Source of the DNA: Achromobacter agilis
GTDB lineage: Bacteria > Pseudomonadota > Gammaproteobacteria > Burkholderiales > Burkholderiaceae_B
Direction: 5' to 3'
DNA length: 64,000 nt
Assembly: GCF_900496965.1 (NCBI RefSeq)
Contig: NZ_UFQB01000016.1
Coordinates: 88,601 to 152,600 of the forward strand
Below the pieces are notes generated by a model. That model saw nothing but the letters and a program-made list of their open reading frames with translations. It did no database searches and was not told the origin of the DNA. The stretch's first letter is position 1, and each line of letters opens with the position of its first letter. Shown here one piece after another: positions 37,355 through 44,677 of this stretch. Made by a program: the position numbers and the translations under genes.

Positions 37355-38137
37355 ATGTTCGAGGAAGTGGATTTCGCCGGGAAGAAGGTGCTGATCACCG
37401 CCGGCGCGGATGGGCTGGGCCTGGAAATGGCCAAGGTGTTCCGTCACGCGGGCGCCACGGTGTTCGTGTGCGACGTGAACGAAGCCCGTCTGGCCGCCTT
37501 GCCGTCGGAACTGCCCGGCGTGCATACCGCCGTGGCCGACGTGTCGGACGAGGGCAGTGTCGCTGCGCTGTTCGCCGCGGTGCGGCAGAAGCTGGGCGGG
37601 CTGGACATCCTTATCAACAATGCGGGCGTGGCCGGTCCCACCGGATATGTGGAAACCCTGTCCAAGGCCGATTGGGACCGCACGCTGGCCGTCAACATCA
37701 CGGGGCAGTTCCTGTGCGCGCGGCAGGCGATCGGCCTGCTCAAAGAATCCAAGGCGGGCGTGATGATCAACCTGTCCTCGGCCGCGGGCCATCTGGGCTT
37801 CGCCGGGCGTTCGGTCTATTCGGCGTCGAAGTGGGCGGTGATCGGGTTCACCAAGTCGTTGGCGATTGAACTGGGTGCCCATGGCATCCGCGTCAACGCG
37901 ATTCTTCCGGGCGCCGTGGAAGGCCCGCGCATCCGCGCCGTCATTGCCGCCAAGGCGGAAACGCTGGGCCGCCCGGTGGAAGAGATCGCCGGGCAGTACG
38001 AGAACCAGGCCGTGCTCGGCCGCATGGTCACTGCGCGCGATATCGCCAATATGGTGCTGTTCAACGCCAGCGAGGCCGCCCGCAGCGTGACGGGGCAGGC
38101 CATCGTGGTGGACGGCTTCACGCAGAAGCTCTACTGA
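37355..38137 (+). CDS. SDR-family dehydrogenase of the BKACE operon
   Basis: The 260-residue short-chain dehydrogenase starts at ATG 37355 behind AGGAGA. The nucleotide-binding site is ITAGADGLG, a known variant of TGxxxGxG; NNAG, Ser in INLSSAAG and catalytic YSASK are present. It is first of a three-gene operon whose next gene starts in its stop (TGATG). It probably oxidises a hydroxyl of the imported substrate before the 3-hydroxyacid dehydrogenase and BKACE steps. Substrate unknown. Confidence 0.92.
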   Translation: MFEEVDFAGKKVLITAGADGLGLEMAKVFRHAGATVFVCDVNEARLAALPSELPGVHTAVADVSDEGSVAALFAAVRQKLGGLDILINNAGVAGPTGYVETLSKADWDRTLAVNITGQFLCARQAIGLLKESKAGVMINLSSAAGHLGFAGRSVYSASKWAVIGFTKSLAIELGAHGIRVNAILPGAVEGPRIRAVIAAKAETLGRPVEEIAGQYENQAVLGRMVTARDIANMVLFNASEAARSVTGQAIVVDGFTQKLY

Positions 38138-39093
38138 TGGGCGCCGGCGAACCGGCGCGCTGCGCCGCCATAGTTGGAACGGGCCTGATCGGCCAGGGCT
38201 GGGCCATTGTGTTCGCGCGCATGGGCTGGGACGTGCGGCTGTACGACGTCAACGCCGCCATGCTGGCCGAGGCCCGGGGCTTGATACAGCAGCAGCTGAA
38301 CGAACTCGAACGCCACGGGCTGCTGACGGGCGCGGACGCCATCGCTGGTCGCGTCCACGTCGCAAGCAGCTTACCGGACGCGCTCAAGGGCGCCAGCTAT
38401 ATCCAGGAAAATTCGCCCGAGAACCTGGAGATCAAGCGCGCGCTGTTCTCGGCGCTGGACGCGGCGGCGGAACCCCTGGCCGTCATCGGCAGTTCCACCT
38501 CCAGCATTCCGGCCAGCCTGTTCACCGAGCACTTGTCCGGCCGGCACCGTTGCCTGGTCGCGCACCCGGTCAATCCGCCTTATCTCATCCCGGTCGTGGA
38601 ATTGTGTCCGGCGCCCTGGACCAGCCAGGAAGCGCTGGACGGCGCCCATGCCGTCATGGCGGCCATCGGCCAGAAGCCGGTGCTCGTCAAGCGCGAAATC
38701 GAAGGGTTCGTCCTCAACCGCCTGCAGGGCGCCCTGCTGCACGAAGCCTTCCGGCTCGTCAGCGAGGGCGTCGCCAGCGCCGAAGACATCGACGTAACCG
38801 TGAAGGACGGACTGGGCCTGCGCTGGTCGTTCATGGGGCCGTTCGAAACCATCGACCTGAACGCCCCCGGCGGCATTGCCGACTATTGCGCGCGCTACGG
38901 CGGCCTGTACCGGTCCATCGGCGCCACCCAGGGCGAGTGCGTCGCCTGGGAGGGGGCGCTGGTCGACGCGCTGTCGGACGAACGGCGCACGCTGCTGCCC
39001 ACCGAAGATCTTGCCAAGCGCCGCTTCTGGCGCGATGAAAAGCTGATGCGCCTGATGCGCCACAAGCAAAACAACGGAGACGACAATGGCTAA
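38137..39093 (+). CDS. Lambda-crystallin / L-gulonate 3-dehydrogenase-like 3-hydroxyacid dehydrogenase
   Basis: The 318-residue NAD-dependent enzyme is of the 3-hydroxyacyl-CoA dehydrogenase superfamily. It has the Rossmann motif VGTGLIGQGW (near residue 10), catalytic His in LVAHPVNPPYLIP and Glu in VVELCP. The stretch DGLGLRWSFMGPFETIDLN closely recalls CRYL1 (L-gulonate 3-dehydrogenase) and carnitine dehydrogenase, which act on free 3-hydroxy acids. It overlaps the BKACE gene by 8 nt. The product, a 3-keto acid, is exactly what a BKACE enzyme cleaves, so the two probably act in series. Confidence 0.88.
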   Translation: MGAGEPARCAAIVGTGLIGQGWAIVFARMGWDVRLYDVNAAMLAEARGLIQQQLNELERHGLLTGADAIAGRVHVASSLPDALKGASYIQENSPENLEIKRALFSALDAAAEPLAVIGSSTSSIPASLFTEHLSGRHRCLVAHPVNPPYLIPVVELCPAPWTSQEALDGAHAVMAAIGQKPVLVKREIEGFVLNRLQGALLHEAFRLVSEGVASAEDIDVTVKDGLGLRWSFMGPFETIDLNAPGGIADYCARYGGLYRSIGATQGECVAWEGALVDALSDERRTLLPTEDLAKRRFWRDEKLMRLMRHKQNNGDDNG

Positions 39094-40021
39094 GCCCAAA
39101 CAGAAAGTCATCATTACCTGCGCCGTGACGGGCGCCATCCACACGCCCAGCATGTCGCCGCATCTGCCGGTCACGGCCGACGAGATCGCGGAAGCCGCCA
39201 TCGGGGCGGCCAAGGCCGGGGCGGCGGTGCTGCACCTGCACGCGCGGGATCCGCAGACCGGCAAGCCGTCGCAGGATCCCGCCCTGTTCAAGCCCTTCCT
39301 GGAGCGGATCAAGAACGAAACGGACGCCATCATCAATATCACCACAGGCGGAAGCCCGCATATGACGGTGGAAGAGCGTATGCGTCCGGCCACCACCTTC
39401 AAGCCGGAGGTGGCGTCGCTGAACATGGGGTCGATGAACTTCGGCCTCTTTCCCATGCTGGGCCGCTTCAAAGAGTTCAAGCACGACTGGGAACGCGAGC
39501 ATCTCGAGAACAGCCGTTCGTTGATCTTCCGCAATACCTACCAGGACATCGAGTCCATCCTGACGCTGGGCAACGCCAACGGCACGCGCTTCGAGTTCGA
39601 GTGCTACGACATCAGCCACCTCTATAACCTGGCCCACTTCGTGGACCGCGGCCTGGTGAAGTCGCCGCCTTTCATCCAGTCGGTTTTCGGCATCCTGGGC
39701 GGTATCGGCCCGCACCCGGAAGACCTGATGCACATGAAGCGCACGGCGGACCGCCTTTTCGGCGACGAGTACGAGTGGTCGATCCTGGGCGCCGGCCGCG
39801 CGCAGATGCAGTTGGCAACCATTGGCGCGGCCATGGGATCGAACGTGCGCGTGGGGCTGGAGGATTCCCTGTGGATCGGCCCCGGCCAGATGGCCGAGTC
39901 CAACCGGGTCCAGGTGGAACGCATCCGCACGATCCTGGAGGCATTGAACCTGGAAATCGCGACGCCGGACGAAGCGCGGCAGAAGCTGGGCCTCAAGGGC
40001 CGGGACAACGTCGCTTTCTGA
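39086..40021 (+). CDS. BKACE-family beta-keto acid cleavage enzyme
   Basis: The 311-residue TIM-barrel enzyme is of the beta-keto acid cleavage (Kce/BKACE) family. It condenses a 3-keto acid with acetyl-CoA to give acetoacetate and a new CoA thioester. The metal-binding HLHARDP near 50-56, the N-terminal VIITCAVTGAIHTPSMSPHLP and FECYDISHLYNL are family-typical. It overlaps the upstream 3-hydroxyacid dehydrogenase gene. BKACE members with related partners degrade carnitine and 2-deoxy-ribonate. A polyhydroxy acid fits this cluster, but the substrate is unproven. Confidence 0.92.
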   Translation: MAKPKQKVIITCAVTGAIHTPSMSPHLPVTADEIAEAAIGAAKAGAAVLHLHARDPQTGKPSQDPALFKPFLERIKNETDAIINITTGGSPHMTVEERMRPATTFKPEVASLNMGSMNFGLFPMLGRFKEFKHDWEREHLENSRSLIFRNTYQDIESILTLGNANGTRFEFECYDISHLYNLAHFVDRGLVKSPPFIQSVFGILGGIGPHPEDLMHMKRTADRLFGDEYEWSILGAGRAQMQLATIGAAMGSNVRVGLEDSLWIGPGQMAESNRVQVERIRTILEALNLEIATPDEARQKLGLKGRDNVAF

Positions 40022-40030
40022 CGCTGCCGC

Positions 40031-40062
40031 GGCCGGCCGGGGCGGCAACGCCCCCGCTGGCC
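40031..40062. terminator. Probable bidirectional terminator
   Basis: GGGGCG-GCAA-CGCCCC with imperfect GGCC-type extensions forms a GC-rich hairpin between the convergent BKACE and gldA-like genes. It lacks a clear T tract. Confidence 0.55.
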
Positions 40063-40072
40063 GTTGCTTGGT

Positions 40073-41143
40073 TCAGGCGTGGCGGCGCAAGGCGGCGGCC
40101 AGAGCGCCGGTATCCAGCGCGCGGTCGAAGTTGGCGGCGTGGCGGGCCTTCAGGCTCAGGTCCGCGGCCAGCGCCAGTTCAGCGTCGGAAGGCGTGCCGG
40201 TGGCGCCGAGCTCGCGCAGGGTGGTGGGCAACCCCACCTGGGCGTACCACTGTTTGAGGTCGGCCAGCATGCCATCGGCGCGTTGCTCCAGGTCCAGCTG
40301 CACCAGCAGCCCGAGCGCCACTTGCAGGCCATGCGCCGAGGCGGCCACACCGTTGATTTTCGGCAGCCCGCGCGTCAGCGCATGGGCGATGGACAGGCCG
40401 CCGCTTTCGAAACCGAGACCGCTCATGAGGATCATCGCTTCCACCACGCGCTCGAATGCCGGCGTAGGCTGGCCGCTGCCGGCCGCCGCCACGGCGTCCG
40501 CGCCGTCGGCCAGCAGCGTGCGCAGGCAGCCGTCGGCGATGAACTGCGCGGTAAGCGGCGGCGCGCCGTCATACATGTTCTTGCCGCCGTTGCGCTGGCA
40601 TTGCTCGGCCTCGAATTTCTTCGAGACCGCGTCGCCCAGGCCCGCGCGGAAGAAATGCGCGGGCGCGGTGGCGATGACGGCGGTGTCCACGAGCACGATC
40701 GTGGGGTTGAACAGCATGTGCTCCACCGCCAGGAGATTGTGATGGGCGTCGTACAGGACGTAGTTCTTGCTGGTCGGCGCGTCGTTGGACGCGACAGTGG
40801 GCACGGTGATCAGATGGCAATGCGAGGACTTCGCCACCGCCTTGCCCGCGTCCAGCGATTTGCCGCCGCCCACCGCGATCACCATGTCCACGCCGGCCGG
40901 CGCGCCCTGCGCGCGCAATTGCGCGATGACATCGGGCGTCAGGTCGCCCTCGACCACCAGCGGAACGAGCGTCACCTGGTGCCCGGTGCAGATTGCTTCG
41001 ATTCTTGGCCCCAGCACGCCGTAGACATAGCTGTCGATGACGAGGGCGGCGCGGCGGCCGAACAGGGCCGCGTACTGGCCCAGGGTGTCCAGGGCGCCGG
41101 CCCCTTGGATGTAGCGGCTGGGGGCGCCAAAAATCTTCAGCAT
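40073..41143 (-). CDS. GldA-like iron/zinc-containing polyol dehydrogenase
   Basis: The 356-residue enzyme is of the glycerol-dehydrogenase branch of the iron-containing alcohol dehydrogenases. It has NAD-binding GGGKSLDAGKA and PTVASNDAPTS. The metal ligands fit Asp in AGLGDAVSKKFEAEQ, His in GGLSIAHALTRG and His in SAHGLQVALG. It lies 9 nt after gntR in one operon and converges on the BKACE gene. A polyol or hydroxyketone substrate suits the transketolase and GMC genes across the divergent promoter. Confidence 0.9.
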   Translation of the reverse strand: MLKIFGAPSRYIQGAGALDTLGQYAALFGRRAALVIDSYVYGVLGPRIEAICTGHQVTLVPLVVEGDLTPDVIAQLRAQGAPAGVDMVIAVGGGKSLDAGKAVAKSSHCHLITVPTVASNDAPTSKNYVLYDAHHNLLAVEHMLFNPTIVLVDTAVIATAPAHFFRAGLGDAVSKKFEAEQCQRNGGKNMYDGAPPLTAQFIADGCLRTLLADGADAVAAAGSGQPTPAFERVVEAMILMSGLGFESGGLSIAHALTRGLPKINGVAASAHGLQVALGLLVQLDLEQRADGMLADLKQWYAQVGLPTTLRELGATGTPSDAELALAADLSLKARHAANFDRALDTGALAAALRRHA

Positions 41144-41152
41144 CGGGTTTTC

Positions 41153-41857
41153 CTATTTGCGGGACGAGGGGGGGCGGTAGTCGAGTTCCTTTTCGCGTTC
41201 GACCAGCCAATCGATCATGATCTTGCCGCCCCAGACCAGGTCGGCCTGGATGGCTTTCCTGGCCGCTTCGGAATCGCGCGCTTCCAGGGCTTCGAGCACC
41301 GCCTCGTGGCGGTGTTCGTCTTGCGAGTAGTCCAGTCCGGACGTCTTGACGTGGAACACCTTGAGGATCGGGCCGGTAATCACCCAGAACGATTCCACAG
41401 TGTTGCGCAGGATGGGCTTGTTGCTGGCTTCCAGGATCGCGAAGTGGAACTTCCGGTTCAGGTAGCTGGCGCGCTTGGGATCGGTTGCCGTGCAGGAGAT
41501 GAAATCCCGTTGCAGCGCGATCAGGTTGTCCAGCTGCTTGCGCGTGATGTTCCGGGCGGCCTCGGCCGCGCCCATGCCTTCCAGGTGGAAGCGGATCTCC
41601 TGGATTTCGCGCAGCTTTTCCGAATTGACATAGGGCACATAGACCGCGGTGGCCGCCTGCATTTCCAGGCCCTGCTCGCTGATGAGCCGGAAAATGGCCT
41701 CGCGCACGGGCGTGATGGACACGCCCATTTCCTGGGCCAGTTCGCCAATGATGAGGCGCTCTCCGGGTTCGTACTGCCCGTTGATCAGGGCGTTGCGGAT
41801 TTCGTTGTAGACCCTGACGGAGAGGTTCTCTTTCTTTACCGGTTTAAGGCTCGACAT
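41153..41857 (-). CDS. GntR/FCD-family transcriptional regulator
   Basis: The 234-residue regulator has an N-terminal winged HTH (LIIGELAQEMGVSITPVREAIFRL) and a C-terminal FCD effector domain with metal-ligand-type residues (RKFHFAIL, DEHRHEAVLEAL). FCD regulators usually repress catabolic operons and are released by a pathway intermediate. It is divergent from the transketolase operon. The element 90-105 nt upstream of its start recurs before two other operons, so it is the obvious regulator of the whole cluster and of itself. Confidence 0.9.
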   Translation of the reverse strand: MSSLKPVKKENLSVRVYNEIRNALINGQYEPGERLIIGELAQEMGVSITPVREAIFRLISEQGLEMQAATAVYVPYVNSEKLREIQEIRFHLEGMGAAEAARNITRKQLDNLIALQRDFISCTATDPKRASYLNRKFHFAILEASNKPILRNTVESFWVITGPILKVFHVKTSGLDYSQDEHRHEAVLEALEARDSEAARKAIQADLVWGGKIMIDWLVEREKELDYRPPSSRK

Positions 41858-41946
41858 AACGGTTGCGGGCTTGCTGTATTGATGGAACGGGTGGATTCGG
41901 GGTGAATTCTAGCCCGCCATGGCCAATTCAAGCTCAATGGGTATAT

Positions 41947-41962
41947 TATATATCATATATCC
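41947..41962. promoter_or_regulatory. Shared operator copy 3 (GntR candidate), transketolase operon
   Basis: TATATATCATATATCC lies 21-36 nt upstream of the transketolase start and overlaps a TATATT/TATTAT -10-like stretch. Protein binding here would block transcription. It sits between the divergent gntR and transketolase genes. Confidence 0.7.
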
Positions 41963-41982
41963 TAACGGCAACAGGAGACGCC

Positions 41983-42840
41983 ATGCGCCAGGAAAGGGAG
42001 GCTCCTTCGGAAGAGGAGATCCGGCTACTGCGGGAAAAGGCCCGCTTTATCCGGCTGGAGACAATCAGATTGATCGAGATCGCCAAGGTCGGGCACTACA
42101 GTTCGGTGTTCTCGTGCGCGGAAATATTCGCCGCGCTGTACTACGACGTCATGCGCCTGCGCCCGGGCGAACCGCAGTGGCCCGACCGGGACCGCTTCCT
42201 CATGGGCAAGGGTCACGCGGCCGTCGGTTTGTTCCCGGTCCTGGCCGACCACGGCTTCATCGGCCGGGAATTGCTGGACGGCTACACCCGCCTGGGTAGC
42301 CCGCTGGGCGACCACCCGGACATGAGCAAGGTGCCGGGCGTCGACTTCAGCTCCGGCTCCATCGGCCATGCCCTGTCCAATGGGGTGGGCATGGCGGTCG
42401 GCGGCCGCATGAGCCAGCGCGATTTCAATGTGTTCGTCATGCTGGGCGACGGCGAGATGCAGGAAGGGCAGGTCTGGGAGGCGGCGCTGTTCGCGGCGCA
42501 CAACCGCCTGTCGCGCCTGATCGCGATCATCGACCGCAATGGCTATCAGCTGGATGGCAAGGTGGACGACGTGATGGGCGTCGAGTCCCTGCGGGAAAAA
42601 TGGCAGGCCTTCGGCTGGGACGTGCACGAGGTCGACGGCCACAACCTGCAGGAACTGACTGCGCTGCTGCGCCGCCTGCGCGCCGACGAACGGCGCGAGA
42701 AGCCGGCCTGCGTGATCGCCCGGACGGTCAAGGGCAAGGGCGTTTCCTTCATGGAGACGGAACCCGGCTGGCACCTGGGCTACCTGGCGCCGCAGGACGC
42801 GCAAGGCGCCATCGACGAAATCATGTCCCGCGAGATCTGA
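41983..42840 (+). CDS. Transketolase, N-terminal (TPP-binding) subunit
   Basis: The 285-residue subunit starts at ATG 41983 behind AGGAGA. It carries the thiamine-pyrophosphate domain: GKGHAAVGLFPVL, SGSIGHALSNGVGMAVGGRM and the TPP motif GDGEMQEGQVWEAA continuing to IIDRNGYQ. Split transketolases pair this with a C-terminal subunit, here starting directly after its stop with no gap. They transfer two-carbon ketol units. In this cluster they probably act on a keto-sugar intermediate, not in the pentose-phosphate pathway. Confidence 0.93.
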   Translation: MRQEREAPSEEEIRLLREKARFIRLETIRLIEIAKVGHYSSVFSCAEIFAALYYDVMRLRPGEPQWPDRDRFLMGKGHAAVGLFPVLADHGFIGRELLDGYTRLGSPLGDHPDMSKVPGVDFSSGSIGHALSNGVGMAVGGRMSQRDFNVFVMLGDGEMQEGQVWEAALFAAHNRLSRLIAIIDRNGYQLDGKVDDVMGVESLREKWQAFGWDVHEVDGHNLQELTALLRRLRADERREKPACVIARTVKGKGVSFMETEPGWHLGYLAPQDAQGAIDEIMSREI

Positions 42841-43827
42841 ATGGCACACTCACAGACGCTTTCCCCCGATTCCTGGCAGTACCGCGCGCTGAATGCGGTG
42901 AACCCCGGGCTTTCCTATCTTTCGGACGCGCTGATCGAACTGGCGGCGCAGGGGCATCCCGTGGTGGCCGGGTCGGCCGACCTGCAGTACTCCAACGGGC
43001 TGAACCGTTTCGCGCAGGCTTACCCCGACCGCTACATCCAGTTCGGCATTTCCGAGCAAAACATGGTGTCGGCGGCGGCCGGGCTGGCGACCACCGGCAT
43101 GATGCCGTTCGTCGCGACCTTCGCTTCCTTCCTGGGCCTGCTGTGCTGCGAGCAGATCCGCATGGACGTGGCCTACACCAAGCTGCCCGTGCGGCTGATC
43201 GGCCATCACACCGGCATCAGCCTGGGCTTTTATGGCACCTCGCACCACGCCACGGAAGACATCTCCACGATGCGCGCCCTGGCCGGGCTGACGGTCGTGT
43301 CGCCTGCCGACGGGCCGCAGCTGGCTTCCGCGATCAAGGCCTCGGTGGATTGGCCGGAACCCATTTACTTTCGCATCGGGCGCGGCCGGGACCCACAGGT
43401 CTATGAAGACGGCGCGCCCTTCGAATTCGGCCGCGCGATCGTCCATTCCACCGGCAGCGACCTGAACATCATCGCCTGCGGCATCACTCTGCACGCCGCC
43501 CTGGCCGCCGCCGAGCAACTGCGCGGGGAAGGCCTGTCCGTGGGCGTGATCGACATGCCCACCATCAAGCCCCTGGATCGTGATGCCGTGCTGGCCGCCG
43601 CGACCCGGTCGGGGGCCCTGATGACGGTGGAAGAGCACAACGTGCTGGGCGGGCTGGGGTCGGCCGTGGCCGAAGTGCTGGCCGACGCGGGCTCGGGCAC
43701 CCGCCTGCGCCGCCACGGCATCTATGACGAATACAGCCTGATCGCGCCGCCCACCACCCTGTATGCGCATTACAAGCTGGATGCCGCCGGCATCGGCGAG
43801 GTCGCGCGCGAACTGCTCAAGGCCTGA
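42841..43827 (+). CDS. Transketolase, C-terminal subunit
   Basis: The 328-residue subunit has the transketolase pyrimidine-binding domain (VVAGSADLQYSNGL, then YIQFGISEQNMVSAAAGLA with the catalytic Glu) and the C-terminal domain (IIACGITLHAALAAAEQL, then MTVEEHNVLGGLGSAVAEVL). The start abuts the stop of the N-terminal subunit, giving 1:1 synthesis. With it, a complete two-subunit transketolase is encoded. Next, 14 nt on, is an AroE-like dehydrogenase. Confidence 0.93.
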   Translation: MAHSQTLSPDSWQYRALNAVNPGLSYLSDALIELAAQGHPVVAGSADLQYSNGLNRFAQAYPDRYIQFGISEQNMVSAAAGLATTGMMPFVATFASFLGLLCCEQIRMDVAYTKLPVRLIGHHTGISLGFYGTSHHATEDISTMRALAGLTVVSPADGPQLASAIKASVDWPEPIYFRIGRGRDPQVYEDGAPFEFGRAIVHSTGSDLNIIACGITLHAALAAAEQLRGEGLSVGVIDMPTIKPLDRDAVLAAATRSGALMTVEEHNVLGGLGSAVAEVLADAGSGTRLRRHGIYDEYSLIAPPTTLYAHYKLDAAGIGEVARELLKA

Positions 43828-43841
43828 AAACGGAGAACGAA

Positions 43842-44645
43842 ATGAAGGAAATCAGCGGAAGCACCCGCCTGTTCGGCATCCTGGCCGATCCGATCCATCA
43901 TGTGAAGACGCCGCAGCGGATGAACGAGCATTTCGCCCGGATCGGTTTCGACGGCGTGTGCGTACCGTTCCACGCCCGCCCGGACGACCTGGCGGCGGTG
44001 GTCGAGGGGCTGCGCCGCCTGGAGAACCTGGGCGGTGTCATCGTCACCATTCCGCACAAGACCGCCATTCTGGATCTGGTCGATGACGCGACCCCCGTGG
44101 CGCGCAAGATCGGCGCCGCCAACGTGGTGCGCCGCGAGGCCGGCGGACGGCTGGTGGCGCACATGCTGGACGGCGAGGGGTTCGTGCGCGGGCTGCAGAC
44201 GGCCGGCGTGTCGCTGGAGGGCAAGAGCGCCTATCTGGCGGGCGCGGGCGGCGCGGCCAATGCGATCGGTTTCGCGCTGGTCCAGGCCGGCGTCTCGAGG
44301 TTGACCATCGCCAACCGCACCGTGGCCAAGGCCGAAGACCTGAAGGCGCGCATCCTGTCCCTGCATCCCGGCGCCGACATCGCCATCGGCACGCCCGACC
44401 CGTCGGGGCATGACCTGGTCGTCAATGGCACGTCGCTGGGCATGAAGCCGGACGACGCGTTGCCGCTGGACGCCAGCCGGCTGGCGCCGGACCAACTGGT
44501 GTGCGAAGTGATCATGCAGCCGCGCGACACCGCGCTGCTGGTCGCGGCGCAGGCCCGAGGCTGCAAGGTGCATTACGGCGCGCCCATGCTGGCCTGCCAG
44601 ATCGAACTGATGGCGCAGATGCTGGGCGTGGCGGATGCCAAGTAA
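43842..44645 (+). CDS. Shikimate/quinate dehydrogenase-like enzyme
   Basis: The 267-residue enzyme is of the AroE superfamily. The catalytic Lys is in VIVTIPHKTAI (about 65-75) and the catalytic Asp in MLDGEGFVRGL. The NAD(P) loop AYLAGAGGAANAIGFAL and NRTVAKAEDL follow. At the shikimate site the usual SxSP motif is HHVKTPQRMN (His-Val-Lys-Thr), so the pocket differs from biosynthetic AroE. Its place between split transketolase and a GMC oxidoreductase argues for a catabolic dehydrogenase of the YdiB/quinate type or a new specificity. Confidence 0.85.
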   Translation: MKEISGSTRLFGILADPIHHVKTPQRMNEHFARIGFDGVCVPFHARPDDLAAVVEGLRRLENLGGVIVTIPHKTAILDLVDDATPVARKIGAANVVRREAGGRLVAHMLDGEGFVRGLQTAGVSLEGKSAYLAGAGGAANAIGFALVQAGVSRLTIANRTVAKAEDLKARILSLHPGADIAIGTPDPSGHDLVVNGTSLGMKPDDALPLDASRLAPDQLVCEVIMQPRDTALLVAAQARGCKVHYGAPMLACQIELMAQMLGVADAK

Positions 44646-44677
44646 GGCCGCGCGGCTTTTATCCGGACGTTGAAAAA

